Positions 49,018 to 57,747 of a stretch of 64,000 nt of DNA are shown here, piece after piece; within the stretch, counting starts at the first letter, position 1; every line of letters starts with the position of its first letter. The DNA comes from Brevibacterium senegalense (GTDB lineage: Bacteria; Actinomycetota; Actinomycetes; Actinomycetales; Brevibacteriaceae). The translations under genes were made by a program, and so were the position numbers. The DNA lies in NCBI RefSeq assembly GCF_000285835.1, contig NZ_HE978602.1:66499-130498 (forward strand). The letters are read 5' to 3'. The notes beneath the pieces are model-generated. The model was not told where the DNA came from, made no database searches, and saw only the letters and a list, made by a program, of their open reading frames with translations.

Positions 49018-50091
49018 ATGACGCACACCCCCACCCTGACCGACGACCAACTGGCCGAAGCCCAGGAGACCGCCGCAGAGCTGCGCAACCTCGCCCGCGA
49101 CATCCTGTCCGATGCGGCAGGTGAGGCCCCGGACACTGTCGAGCGCCCGCTGGACCCTGCGGTCTGGGCCGCGCTCGAGGAGACGGGCCTGGCCCGGCTG
49201 ACCGGCCTCGAGGCCGCAGGCGGCAGCGATGCCGGCTGGCTCGAGGCCGCCGCCGTCCTGGGCGAGGCCGCGGCCGCGGGCACCCCGCTGCCGCTGCTGG
49301 AGCACGATCTGCTGGCCGGCTGGCTGCGCGACACCGCGGGCCTGCCCGGTCTGCCGCCGTCCGGTGACGGCCCGGTCCTGGCCACCGCCGCCGAGGTCGT
49401 GGCCGCCGGCCGTGCGGTGACCGTCCCGTGGGCGGCGGCCGCGGCCTCGGTCGTGGTGCTCGACGTGAGCGGAGCGGCACCGCAGGTCTACGAAGTGGCG
49501 GTCGCAGACCTCGAGGTGCACGAGCGGGTGGCGGTGGGCGGCGAGCCGCAGGCCGCCGTCACCCTGCCCACGGCTGTCGCTGGTGCGGTGACGGTGTCGC
49601 AGGAGGTCGCGGACGAGTTCCGGCATCGCGGCGCCCTGGGCAGGGCCGTGCAGATCGCGGCGGCGGCGGAGGCGATCACGCAGCTGTGCGTCGACCACGT
49701 GACGACGCGCGTGCAGTTCGGCCGCCCCATCGGGAAGTTCCAGGCGGTCCAGCAGTTGGTGACGGACGTGGCGAGCGAGACGGCACTGGCCCGCACGATG
49801 GTCGACCGCGCGGTCCTCACGGTGGCCCGGCACGGCCTGCAGGACCCTACGGCGCAGTTCGCAGTGGCGGCGGCGAAGGCGTGCGCGGGGGCCTCGGCAG
49901 AGGTGATCGTCCGCAACGCCCACCAGATCCACGGTGCGATCGGCACGACGCTGGAGCACGGACTGCAGCGGCGCACGCGCCCGGTTCTGGGATGGCGGCG
50001 CGAGTTCGGGACCACGGCGGACTGGGAGGACCGGCTCGAGGAGCTGGTCGTCACCGGCGACGCGGACCTGTGGGACCTCATCACCCGGTGA
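49018..50091 (+). CDS. Acyl-CoA dehydrogenase, second subunit
   Basis: The 357-residue protein has a weakly conserved N-terminal half and the clear C-terminal domain of acyl-CoA dehydrogenases: AAEAITQLCVDHVTTRVQFG, RPIGKFQAVQQLVTDVASE and HQIHGAIGTTLEHGLQRRTR. AGAGGA lies 8 nt before ATG 49018; a GTG at 49000 overlapping the upstream stop is the alternative start. It probably pairs with the preceding larger acyl-CoA dehydrogenase as an alpha/beta complex, as known for actinobacterial FadE pairs. Confidence 0.85.
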   Translation: MTHTPTLTDDQLAEAQETAAELRNLARDILSDAAGEAPDTVERPLDPAVWAALEETGLARLTGLEAAGGSDAGWLEAAAVLGEAAAAGTPLPLLEHDLLAGWLRDTAGLPGLPPSGDGPVLATAAEVVAAGRAVTVPWAAAAASVVVLDVSGAAPQVYEVAVADLEVHERVAVGGEPQAAVTLPTAVAGAVTVSQEVADEFRHRGALGRAVQIAAAAEAITQLCVDHVTTRVQFGRPIGKFQAVQQLVTDVASETALARTMVDRAVLTVARHGLQDPTAQFAVAAAKACAGASAEVIVRNAHQIHGAIGTTLEHGLQRRTRPVLGWRREFGTTADWEDRLEELVVTGDADLWDLITR

Positions 50092-50174
50092 ACGGCAGGG
50101 GCCCGGTGAGGCGGCCCCGATACGACAGCGATGACGACGTCGACAGACAGGACGTCCGCAGACAGGGAGAGACC

Positions 50175-51005
50175 ATGACAGAGCAGGACACGCAGCGGAC
50201 CGACGAGCAGGCGCCGCTCCTCATCGAGCGCGACGGCCACGTCGCGACCTGGACGATCAACCGTCCGGAGTCGCGCAATCCGATCTCCGACGACGAGATG
50301 GTCGAGGCGTTCCTCGACGCGGTCGACGCGACGAACGCGGACCCGGAGATCCGGGTCGTCATCCTCACGGGTGCCGGATCCGCGTTCTCCGCGGGCGGCG
50401 ACGTCAAGAAGATGCGGGACGGCGAGGGGATCTTCGGCGGCCACCCGCACCAGATCCGGCGCGGGTACCGCTACGGCATCCAGCAGATCCCGCTGGCGCT
50501 GCAGCGTCTGGACGTGCCGCTCATCGCGGCGGTCAACGGGCCGGCGGTGGGTGCCGGCTGCGATCTCACGGCGATGGCGGACATGCGGATCGCGTCCCAG
50601 AAGGCGTGGTTCGCGGAGTCGTTCGTGAAGCTGGGCATCATCCCCGGCGACGGCGGCGCGTGGTTCCTGCCGCGCCTCGTGGGCCCGGCGCGTGCTGCGG
50701 AGATGACGCTGACCGGCGATCGCGTGGACGCGCAGACGGCCCTCGAGTGGGGGCTCGTCAGCCGGGTCGTCGCGCCGGAGGACCTCATGAGCGAGGCGCG
50801 TGCGCTGGCCGACCGTGTCGCGGTCAACCCGCCGCACGCGGTCGCGATGGCGAAGAAGCTGCTGCGCGAGTCCGAGTCCTCCAGCCTGTCGTCGCTGCTG
50901 GAGCTCTCCGCCGCGATGCAGCCGCTGGCGCACCACGCACCGGATCACGCGGAGGCGCTCGCGGCGTTCCTGGACAAGCGGGAGCCCACCTACACGGGCG
51001 AGTGA
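50175..51005 (+). CDS. Enoyl-CoA hydratase/isomerase (crotonase)
   Basis: The 276-residue crotonase has SAFSAGGDVKKM and GPAVGAGCDLTAMADMRIAS (the two oxyanion-hole loops) and FVKLGIIPGDGGAWFLPRLV near the active site; the Glu/Asp usually needed for hydration is seen as Asp in PGDGG, so isomerase or hydratase activity stays open. GGGAGAGACC precedes ATG 50175. It follows the two dehydrogenases in the same operon and would hydrate the enoyl-CoA they make. Confidence 0.87.
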   Translation: MTEQDTQRTDEQAPLLIERDGHVATWTINRPESRNPISDDEMVEAFLDAVDATNADPEIRVVILTGAGSAFSAGGDVKKMRDGEGIFGGHPHQIRRGYRYGIQQIPLALQRLDVPLIAAVNGPAVGAGCDLTAMADMRIASQKAWFAESFVKLGIIPGDGGAWFLPRLVGPARAAEMTLTGDRVDAQTALEWGLVSRVVAPEDLMSEARALADRVAVNPPHAVAMAKKLLRESESSSLSSLLELSAAMQPLAHHAPDHAEALAAFLDKREPTYTGE

Positions 51006-51072
51006 GCAGGACCGGCCGCGTCGTCACCCGATGACGCGGCCGTGCCGGTGGCAACCGGCAGAAGCGCGTGAC

Positions 51073-51120
51073 CCGAGGGCCGTGCGCGGGGGCGGTGACA
51101 GCCCCGCGCACGGCCCTCGG
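51073..51120 (+). terminator. Perfect hairpin after the fatty-acyl operon
   Basis: CCGAGGGCCGTGCGCGGGG (51073-51091) pairs exactly with CCCCGCGCACGGCCCTCGG (51102-51120) around a 10-nt loop, 68 nt after the crotonase stop. It separates that operon from the symporter gene. Confidence 0.85.
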
Positions 51121-51251
51121 TACTCTGGACCGCGGCGTGCGCCGGCGCACGCATCCAGGCGTGCGCCGCTGCGATGCCCCTCGACAGGGCTGTGCCGCTG
51201 CCGCGTCACCGCACCGTGGTCCCACGACCGTGACAACAGGAGCAGACACCC

Positions 51252-52703
51252 GTGTCCGACACAGCGCTCATGACGCTCATCATCGTCGCGTATCTGGTCG
51301 TCATCGCGATCGTCGGCCTGGCCGGCACGAAGCTCATCCGGGGGACGGACGACTTCATGCTCGCGGGCCGCAGACTGGGCCCCTTCATGGTGCTCACCGG
51401 ACTGACCGCCACCCACATCGGCGGTGGGGCCGTCATGGGTGTGAGCGAGGACAGCTACGTCTTCGGCATCAGCGGCATCGCCTACAGCGTGGGCACCGCA
51501 CTGGGCCTCATCCTGCTGGGCGTGCTGTCCGCGAAGCAGCTGCGGAACCTGTCGCTGCGGACCATCACGGACTACCTGGCGCTGCGTTACGACTCGAAGT
51601 GGGTGCGCGGCCTGTCCGCCGGTCTGTCGATCGTCGCGGTCACGGGAATCGTCGCCGCCCAGGTGAACGCGGCCGGCGGCGCGCTGGCGATCCTGGGCAT
51701 CGACCCGACGATCGGCGCGGTCGTCGCCGTCGTCCTGTTCATCGCCTACACGGTGTTCGCCGGGATGTGGGGCGTCGCCCTCACCGATGCCGCGCAGATC
51801 ATGATCGTCGTCATCGGCGTCCCGATCGCCTCGCTCCTGGGACTGCGCGCGGCCGGCGGCTTCGAGGGCCTGCGCGTGTTCGCCCAGACCAGCGGTGATG
51901 TGGTCGCCTCCGACTACTTCTCGCCCGTGGGCATGGGCGTGGGCGCGATGCTGGGCATCATCACCCCGGTCATCATGTACGACCTCATCGGTCAGGACTT
52001 CTACCAGCGGCTGTTCTCCGCCCGCAGTGCGGCGGTGGCCCGCGGCTCCGCGATCGGTGCGGGTCTGCTCCTGCTGGTCTTCGCGTTCTTCCCCGTGATA
52101 GGCGGGATGAGCGCGCATGTGCTGTTCCCGGATCTGGAGAACACGTCGTCCGCTCTGCCGACCCTCATCTCCGAGGTCCTGCCGGTGGGCATCGCCGCCG
52201 TCATCGTCGCCGCGATCCTGGCTGCCGTCATGTCGACTGCGGATTCGCTGCTGATCGCCGGCAGCACGCACGTGACGAACGACTTCTACCGGGAGATCAT
52301 GGGCCGCGATCCCCAGGGCGACAGCCCGCGCACGCTGCAGGTGGCCCGCGTGTGGACGCTGGTGCTGGGTGTTGCCGCGCTCGTGTTCGCACTGACCGTC
52401 CCAGGCATCATCACCGTCCTGTCGCTCGCCTACACGATGTATGCCTCCGGCGTCTTCGTCCCGGTGATGGGCGGGCTGCTGTGGAAGCGGGCCACCCGCG
52501 CCGGCGCCCTGGCCGCGATCATCGCGGGGTCCGCGGGCGGACTGGCCGGCGTCTTCGGCCTGCTGGACTACGGCGGTGTGCCCGAGGTCGTGGTGGGCGG
52601 TGCTTGCTCGCTGGTCGCCTTCGTGGTCGTGTCCCTGCTGACGCGGCCGGAACCGGCCGAGGCCGTCGCCCGGCGCCTCACCCCGGAGCCCGCCACCGTC
52701 TGA
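51252..52703 (+). CDS. Sodium:solute symporter
   Basis: The 483-residue protein has about 13 membrane helices and SSS-family motifs: DDFMLAGRRLGPFMVLTGLT, THIGGGAVMGVSED, YDLIGQDFYQRLFSARSAAV and AAVMSTADSLLIAGSTHVTN (sodium-site helix). AACAGGAGCAG precedes the GTG at 51252. Substrate cannot be read; with a fatty-acyl operon upstream, a carboxylate or similar solute is plausible. Confidence 0.88.
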   Translation: MSDTALMTLIIVAYLVVIAIVGLAGTKLIRGTDDFMLAGRRLGPFMVLTGLTATHIGGGAVMGVSEDSYVFGISGIAYSVGTALGLILLGVLSAKQLRNLSLRTITDYLALRYDSKWVRGLSAGLSIVAVTGIVAAQVNAAGGALAILGIDPTIGAVVAVVLFIAYTVFAGMWGVALTDAAQIMIVVIGVPIASLLGLRAAGGFEGLRVFAQTSGDVVASDYFSPVGMGVGAMLGIITPVIMYDLIGQDFYQRLFSARSAAVARGSAIGAGLLLLVFAFFPVIGGMSAHVLFPDLENTSSALPTLISEVLPVGIAAVIVAAILAAVMSTADSLLIAGSTHVTNDFYREIMGRDPQGDSPRTLQVARVWTLVLGVAALVFALTVPGIITVLSLAYTMYASGVFVPVMGGLLWKRATRAGALAAIIAGSAGGLAGVFGLLDYGGVPEVVVGGACSLVAFVVVSLLTRPEPAEAVARRLTPEPATV

Positions 52704-52727
52704 GGCCGCCGAGGCCGGGGAGACGCC

Positions 52728-52759
52728 GAGGCCCCCGCAGCGATCGCTGCGGGGGCCTC
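52728..52759. terminator. Perfect 32-bp palindrome between convergent genes
   Basis: GAGGCCCCCGCAGCGA and TCGCTGCGGGGGCCTC are exact reverse complements with no loop (52728-52759). It lies between the symporter (+) and TM2 (-) genes and should act on both strands. Confidence 0.85.
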
Positions 52760-52783
52760 TGCGGTTGAGGACGGATCAGAGAG

Positions 52784-53101
52784 TCACATCATCTCCGTGA
52801 CGTTGCCGGCGGTGATCGCGGCGGAGCAGCCACCGGAGATCATGCCCAGGACGATGAGGACGATGGTGACGATGCGGGTGACCTTCTTGTGCTCCTCGAA
52901 GCCGTCCAGCGGGCGGCCCTCCTTGTCCGTGGTGTTGCCGGTGAGGACGAGGATGAGGTCGATGAGGGCCCAGATGCCGAAGCCGCCGGCGGTGATGAGC
53001 TTGAGGATGCCGGTGCCGATCTTGCCCAGGTAGAAGCGGTCGATGCCGAGGGTGCCCAGGAACTGTGCGAGGGCCCAGGTGACGAGGTATGACTTGTTCA
53101 T
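52784..53101 (-). CDS. Small TM2-domain protein
   Basis: The 105-residue protein starts MNKSYLVTWALAQFLGTLGI and is a TM2 domain: [36 protein letters not shown] and a third helix (VTIVLIVLGMISGGCSAAIT). TACGCT lies 6 nt before ATG 53101, giving a leaderless mRNA and fixing the start. It is related to the TM2 part of the protein at 44229-45704. Confidence 0.85.
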   Translation of the reverse strand: MNKSYLVTWALAQFLGTLGIDRFYLGKIGTGILKLITAGGFGIWALIDLILVLTGNTTDKEGRPLDGFEEHKKVTRIVTIVLIVLGMISGGCSAAITAGNVTEMM

Positions 53102-53203
53102 GCGGACAGCGTACGACGCTGAGGGGCGTCTGCGTATGGCCCGCATGTGTCGATTCTGCGACGATGCGGGGCTGGATTCCTGAGGGCTGCTCGTCGAGAC
53201 CGT

Positions 53204-53255
53204 GCTGAATGGTTCGAGGGGCACCTGCACGCAGGTGCCCCTCGAACCATTCAGC
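53204..53255 (-). terminator. Perfect 25-bp hairpin
   Basis: GCTGAATGGTTCGAGGGGCA (with CCTGC, 53204-53228) pairs over 25 bp without mismatch with 53231-53255; only AC lies between the arms. It is 59 nt downstream of the stop of the large phosphoesterase gene (-) and is its likely terminator. Confidence 0.85.
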
Positions 53256-53314
53256 CTCACGTGGGCGGATGCGCCTGGCGATCCGGTGATCGGGTCACCG
53301 GGCACATCCGTCGA

Positions 53315-55900
53315 TCAGGCCTTGCGGCGACGCGAGGCGACGAGTGCGGCGATGCCCGCACCCAGCAGGGTCACGCCCGCACCCAGACCGGCCAGGGTCG
53401 CACCGGTCCGCGGCAGCTTCCCGTCATCCGAGTCGTCGTCACGGCCGTTGTCCGAGTCGTCGTCGCGGCGGTCGTCGTCCTGGTCGTCCCGGTTGTCGTC
53501 CGAGTCGCCGTCATCGCCCGGGTCGTCCGTGGGCTCCGTCGAGGGGTCCTCGGAGGGATCGGTCGACGGGTCGTCGGTCGGGCCATCCGTAGGAGCGTCC
53601 GTCGGATCATCCGTGGGCTCGCCCGTCGGCTGATCAGTGGGCTGGTCCGTCGGGTCCCCTGTGGGGTCGTCCGTCGGATCATCCGTGGGATCATCCGTCG
53701 GCTGGTCGGTGGGGTCGTCGGTGGGCTGATCCGTGGGATCGTCGGTCGGGTCCTCCGTGGGCTCCGGCGAGGGAGCCTCAGCGACCGTGATCGTGCGGGA
53801 CGCCGTCGCCGTGTTCCCGGCGACGTCCGTCGCCGAGTAAGCGAGGTCGTAGGTGCCCGGCGTCGACGTGTCGACGGTGCCCTCGACCGTGATGCCGTCC
53901 TCATTCAGCTCACCGCACGCGTCGGTCGCGTCCACGCCCTCGAGCGGATCGAACTCGGAGCCCACCTCGACGGTCGCATCGCCCGGCGTCGCGATCTCCG
54001 GCGCCGTCTTGTCCTTGACCAGTTCGACCTTGTCGATCTGCTCGCCGTTGTCCACGCGGACGGTCGTCGTCGTGATCGAGCACTCGCCCACCTTGACGTT
54101 CGAAGTGGTGGGGGTCTCCGACTGATCACGCACTGCGGCCCACGGCGTGAACAGCTCCGGCGCCATGCTGTAGTACTTGCTGCCGGACGACGAGTTCGCG
54201 GTGATGTAGAGGAGCTCGTTGCCCTCCGGGTGCAGCTGGTCGTGACCCTCGGGCGCCGTCGTCGTCTCATCGCTGGCGACCTCCAGCCCGTCCATGAGGT
54301 GGGTGCGGGAGTACGCGTGGTCGTGGCCGGCGAGCACCATGTCGATACCGTCGATCTCCGCGAGGATCGGCGCGAAGTCCTCGCGGATGTCCTTCCCGTC
54401 CGACAGCGCGTGCGGGCCCACGGAGTAGATCGACCGGTGGAAGGTGAGGATGGTCCAGGCCGCGTCGTCGCCCTGCTCCGCGATCGTCTCCTCGAGGAAT
54501 CGCCGGTGCGACTCGAAGTCGCGGTTCTCCGTCGACACGTTCAGGTGGAGCACACCGTTCTGCTTGAACCAGTAGCTGCCGCCCGTGGGATCCTCCTCCC
54601 ACTGATTGGGCAGGCTGAAGTGCTGGCCGAACAGGCCCTGCGGCTCCGACCGGTTGAAATCGTGGTTGCCCAGCGTCTGCGCGGAGGTCTGCGTGCGCAT
54701 CTGCTGCGGGGCCAGGTAGGCCTCGTATTCCGCGGGGTCGCCGGCGTAGTCGTTGATCTGGTCGCCCGCGGACAGGAGGAAGTGGGCGTCCGGGAACAGC
54801 TCGTTCGTGCGATCGAGCGTCGTCTGCCAGCCGGCCGCATCGCTCTCGAGGTTGCCGGACGAGCCCAGCTGCGCATCGCCGATGAACGAGAACTCGTGCT
54901 CCAGATCCGCGTCGTGGTTCTGGAACTGCTGGACCTCGGACCAGCCGCCCTCCTCACTGCCCACGCGGTACGAGTACGTGGTGCTGGGATCCAGCCCGGT
55001 GACGGAGGCGTGCACGTAGTCGTTCGTGCCGTCGTCGGAGGCGCCGCGGTCCACCGGCTCGACGGTCTGCGCATCCGCGGGCATCGTCTCGTGCGCACCT
55101 GCGGCGATCTGCACGGACTCCGGCACGCCGGTGTCCGTGAACCAGCTGATGCGGCGCTCGCTCTGATCGGAGCCCACGCCCAGCAGGATCGACGACTGCC
55201 CCTGGGGCTCCGGCGCCTGCTCGAGGGCGAGCTCCTCGAAGTCGAAGTACAGGTCGGAGCTGGTCGCGCGTCCCTGGTGCAGCTGGACGGCGATCGTGTT
55301 CTCGCCCTCCTGCAGGACGTCCGTGTCCACGCTGAAGGTGCCCTCGCGGGGCGCCGAGCTGTTGGACCCGCCGTACTGCATGTTGCGGCGCTCGCCGGTC
55401 TCCGGGTACTCGATGTCGTCGTCGTGGAAGCCCGCGACCTTCTCCCCGTTGACGAAGATCGTCGCGGCGTCGTCGTAGCGGACGGTGCCGGCCAGCTGCT
55501 CGCCGTCGGCCAGCTGCTCCGCGTCGACCGTCACGTCCGTGCGGAAGAAGAACGCTTCGACGTTGGTGCTGGGCTCGTCCTCCTTGTACTGCGTCAGGAG
55601 GTTGTCCGGCAGGAATCCGCCGCTGAGCTCCTCGAGCTCCCCGCGGAGTGCACCGAAGGAGCCGGTCGCGGCCTCCCACTGCGCATCGTCGAAGGAGGGC
55701 GCGGTCCAGTCGGTCCGGTTCTCCAGCCCGTCGGCGGGATCCGTGTCCGTGTCGAGGTAGGACCAGGTCGTCTCGCCGCTCTGCACGAGCGAGACGGGAT
55801 CGACGGTGTCGGAGGGCGCGGCCATGGCGGACGTGGCGACGGCGGGGCTCAGCAGTGTCAGTGCGGCACTCGCGGCGAAGAGCCTGGTGAGGCGGGGCAT
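53315..55900 (-). CDS. LPxTG-anchored metallophosphoesterase
   Basis: The 861-residue protein has a signal peptide (LFAASAALTLLSPAVATSAM, cleavage near AMAAPS), an N-terminal carbohydrate-binding-like beta domain, a purple acid phosphatase-type fibronectin domain (HASVTGLDPSTTYSYRVGSE) and a calcineurin-like phosphoesterase domain: FSFIGDAQLG, LLSAGDQINDYAGD, QTLGNHDF, ILTFHRSIYS and VLAGHDHAYSRTH (metal ligands). Then come an Ig-like domain (TAPEIATPGDATVEVGSEFD), about 60 residues of DDPT/DQPT repeats, an Asp/Arg-rich stretch and a sortase signal LPRTG with a membrane helix and RRRKA. It would be fixed to the wall and release phosphate from esters outside the cell. Confidence 0.9.
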   Translation of the reverse strand: MPRLTRLFAASAALTLLSPAVATSAMAAPSDTVDPVSLVQSGETTWSYLDTDTDPADGLENRTDWTAPSFDDAQWEAATGSFGALRGELEELSGGFLPDNLLTQYKEDEPSTNVEAFFFRTDVTVDAEQLADGEQLAGTVRYDDAATIFVNGEKVAGFHDDDIEYPETGERRNMQYGGSNSSAPREGTFSVDTDVLQEGENTIAVQLHQGRATSSDLYFDFEELALEQAPEPQGQSSILLGVGSDQSERRISWFTDTGVPESVQIAAGAHETMPADAQTVEPVDRGASDDGTNDYVHASVTGLDPSTTYSYRVGSEEGGWSEVQQFQNHDADLEHEFSFIGDAQLGSSGNLESDAAGWQTTLDRTNELFPDAHFLLSAGDQINDYAGDPAEYEAYLAPQQMRTQTSAQTLGNHDFNRSEPQGLFGQHFSLPNQWEEDPTGGSYWFKQNGVLHLNVSTENRDFESHRRFLEETIAEQGDDAAWTILTFHRSIYSVGPHALSDGKDIREDFAPILAEIDGIDMVLAGHDHAYSRTHLMDGLEVASDETTTAPEGHDQLHPEGNELLYITANSSSGSKYYSMAPELFTPWAAVRDQSETPTTSNVKVGECSITTTTVRVDNGEQIDKVELVKDKTAPEIATPGDATVEVGSEFDPLEGVDATDACGELNEDGITVEGTVDTSTPGTYDLAYSATDVAGNTATASRTITVAEAPSPEPTEDPTDDPTDQPTDDPTDQPTDDPTDDPTDDPTGDPTDQPTDQPTGEPTDDPTDAPTDGPTDDPSTDPSEDPSTEPTDDPGDDGDSDDNRDDQDDDRRDDDSDNGRDDDSDDGKLPRTGATLAGLGAGVTLLGAGIAALVASRRRKA
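53530..53765. repeat. Degenerate 12-bp coding repeat (DDPT/DQPT)
   Basis: Units of the type GGGTCGTCCGTC or GGATCATCCGTG are repeated about 18 times on the plus strand, encoding Asp-Asp/Gln-Pro-Thr on the minus strand. It forms the extended wall-spanning stalk of the phosphoesterase and is prone to length change. Confidence 0.8.
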
Positions 55901-56068
55901 GGAATACCTTTCATGCGGTCGGAGCAACGCGCACGACGCTACGGACTGACGACCTACTGAGGGTTTCCTGCGAGTGAACCGGATGTGATGAAACCGTGCA
56001 GTGCCGGACACCTGGATGGGGTACGGCGACGTGGGCGGGACTGCGGTGCTGAGGGGCAGACCTCTTCG

Positions 56069-56809
56069 TCAGACCTCTTCGCCGGGGATGACGTCGTCAT
56101 CAGAGCCGCGCCGCGGCGGCATGGACGGACCGCGGAAACCGGGACCGCCGGTACCGGGGCCTCCCGGCCCGGTACCTCCGGTGCCGGTCGTGCCCGGGAA
56201 CGTCGCACCGCCGAAGGTCGCGCTGCCGGCGGGGCCGATCGACATCGAGCCGATCTTCCAGCCCAGGACCAGGAGGACGACGCCGAGGACGACCAGCAGC
56301 ACTCCCAGGGCCCACAGCAGTCCGGTCAGGGCCGCGGCCGGGTTGAAGAGTGCGAGGAACCCGTAGCCCACCGCCAGGACGCCGGCGATGAGCGTGAGCC
56401 ACCAGGCGGTGAAGCCGATCCGGCGCAGACTCAGGGACAGCGCGACGGCCAGACCGCCCACCAGCAGCGAGGCGAACGCGACGAGGAAGACGAGCGCGGC
56501 CCCGGCAGCCTCCGGGATGAAGAGCAGGAGGAGTCCCAGGATGCCCGGCACCAGCGTCCCCAGCAGACTGCCCTGCTTCCGCACCACGGAGAGGACGGCG
56601 GAGACGATCGCGGAGGCCAGCAGCCAACCCGCGAAGACGAGGACGAACGCGGTCGCGGACTGGAACGGCCACACGAGGAACAGGATGCCGGCGACGACGG
56701 AGAAGCCGCCCTGCACCATGAAGGACACTCGCAGCCGCTTGAACATGCGGGTGAGTGGATCGGGGCCGCCCGCACCGGGAAGCCCGCCGTTCACGGGTGT
56801 CTGACTCAT
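56069..56809 (-). CDS. DUF308 (HdeD-like) membrane protein
   Basis: The 246-residue protein has six membrane helices in pairs (VSFMVQGGFSVVAGILFLVW, SATAFVLVFAGWLLASAIVS, LVPGILGLLLLFIPEAAGAA and so on), the internally repeated HdeD/DUF308 layout. The C-terminal 50 residues are Gly/Pro-rich (GTGGTGPGGPGTGGPGFRGP). ATG 56809 overlaps the murI stop (ATGA), so it is the last gene of a HAD-murI-DUF308 operon. Function unknown. Confidence 0.8.
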   Translation of the reverse strand: MSQTPVNGGLPGAGGPDPLTRMFKRLRVSFMVQGGFSVVAGILFLVWPFQSATAFVLVFAGWLLASAIVSAVLSVVRKQGSLLGTLVPGILGLLLLFIPEAAGAALVFLVAFASLLVGGLAVALSLSLRRIGFTAWWLTLIAGVLAVGYGFLALFNPAAALTGLLWALGVLLVVLGVVLLVLGWKIGSMSIGPAGSATFGGATFPGTTGTGGTGPGGPGTGGPGFRGPSMPPRRGSDDDVIPGEEV

Positions 56810-57747
56810 TCCATCTCGCTCTCCACGGGTGCGCGACCTCCCGGATGAACCGGGTGTGCCACCCCGTCGGGTGTCTGGTCCGTACCGGCGTCCGTCGTCT
56901 GCTCCAGGTCCAGGAGCCGGCGTCCGACCGGGTACTCGTTCAACACGGCAGGCAGGCGTCCTGATTCCCCGGACTGGTAGACCGCGAGGATCCGTCCCCG
57001 TCGAGCGGTCTGCGCGCCCTCCCCGCCGCCGGGGTCACCCGTGCCGGTGCCGGGTGCTGCGACGGCGTCCTCGGATCTCTGATCCGCCGTCACGCGCCGC
57101 AGCGTCTGCGCGGCGACGGCGGCGGGGGAGTCGAACAGCGCGACCTCGCGGATCCCGCGAGCCTCCAGCGCTCGCACGATCCGGTCCGCGACGAGTCCGT
57201 AGTGGGTGCAGCCCAGGACCACGGAGGCGACGTCGGGCGGGGTGGCGTCCGCGGCCTCGGCGATGGCGGCCTCGATGCGGGCCGGTGAGCCGGCCTCGAT
57301 CGCCTCCGCCAGGCCCGAGGCCGCGATCCGGGCGACCGGGACGTCCGCGGCGAACGCGTCGATGAGCTTGCGCTGGTAGTCGCTGGCCGTCGTCGCGTCC
57401 GTCGCCCACACGGCGAACGGGCGGCCCGTCGCCGCGGCGGGCTTGATCGCGGGGACGGTCCCGATGATGGGGATCCGGGGCTCCAGCTCCGCCCGCAGGG
57501 TGCCCAGCGTGTGGACGCTGGCGGTGTTGCAGGCGACGACGATGGCATCCGGGTCCCACGCGGCGAGAGCTCGGGCGGAGCGGAGCACGACCTCCGTGAG
57601 CCGGCCGGCGGTGAGCGCGCCGTAGGGCATGTTCTGCGGGTCCATCGCGAGGAGGAGGTCCGCGTGCGGTGCGCGGGTGGCGACGGCGTCCGCGAAGCCC
57701 ACGAGGCCCAGGCCGGAGTCCAGGAGGCCGATGCGGAGGCGCGTCAT
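56806..57747 (-). CDS. murI: Glutamate racemase
   Basis: The 313-residue protein has GLLDSGLGLVGFADAV at the N-terminus and the two catalytic Cys sites DAIVVACNTASVHTLG and SVVLGCTHYGLVADRI of Asp/Glu racemases; MPYGAL also fits. It would make D-glutamate for peptidoglycan. A C-terminal extension of about 85 residues (from VTADQRSEDAVAAPG) is Gly/Asp-rich then folded and is not usual for MurI. Starts at ATG 57747, overlapping the HAD gene stop; overlaps DUF308 on the other side. DSG-LG-VGF differs from the common DSG-GG-T, so a related racemase is possible. Confidence 0.78.
   Translation of the reverse strand: MTRLRIGLLDSGLGLVGFADAVATRAPHADLLLAMDPQNMPYGALTAGRLTEVVLRSARALAAWDPDAIVVACNTASVHTLGTLRAELEPRIPIIGTVPAIKPAAATGRPFAVWATDATTASDYQRKLIDAFAADVPVARIAASGLAEAIEAGSPARIEAAIAEAADATPPDVASVVLGCTHYGLVADRIVRALEARGIREVALFDSPAAVAAQTLRRVTADQRSEDAVAAPGTGTGDPGGGEGAQTARRGRILAVYQSGESGRLPAVLNEYPVGRRLLDLEQTTDAGTDQTPDGVAHPVHPGGRAPVESEME

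Noticed and set aside
53530-53765. Possible CRISPR-like repeat array
   Set aside because: The 12-bp units are contiguous, degenerate and in frame with the DDPT stalk; there are no spacers and no cas genes.
53147-55960. A 937-codon open frame antisense to the LPxTG phosphoesterase
   Set aside because: It is Arg/Val/Gly/Leu-rich, has no recognisable domain and mirrors a well-supported gene; long antisense frames are common at this GC content.
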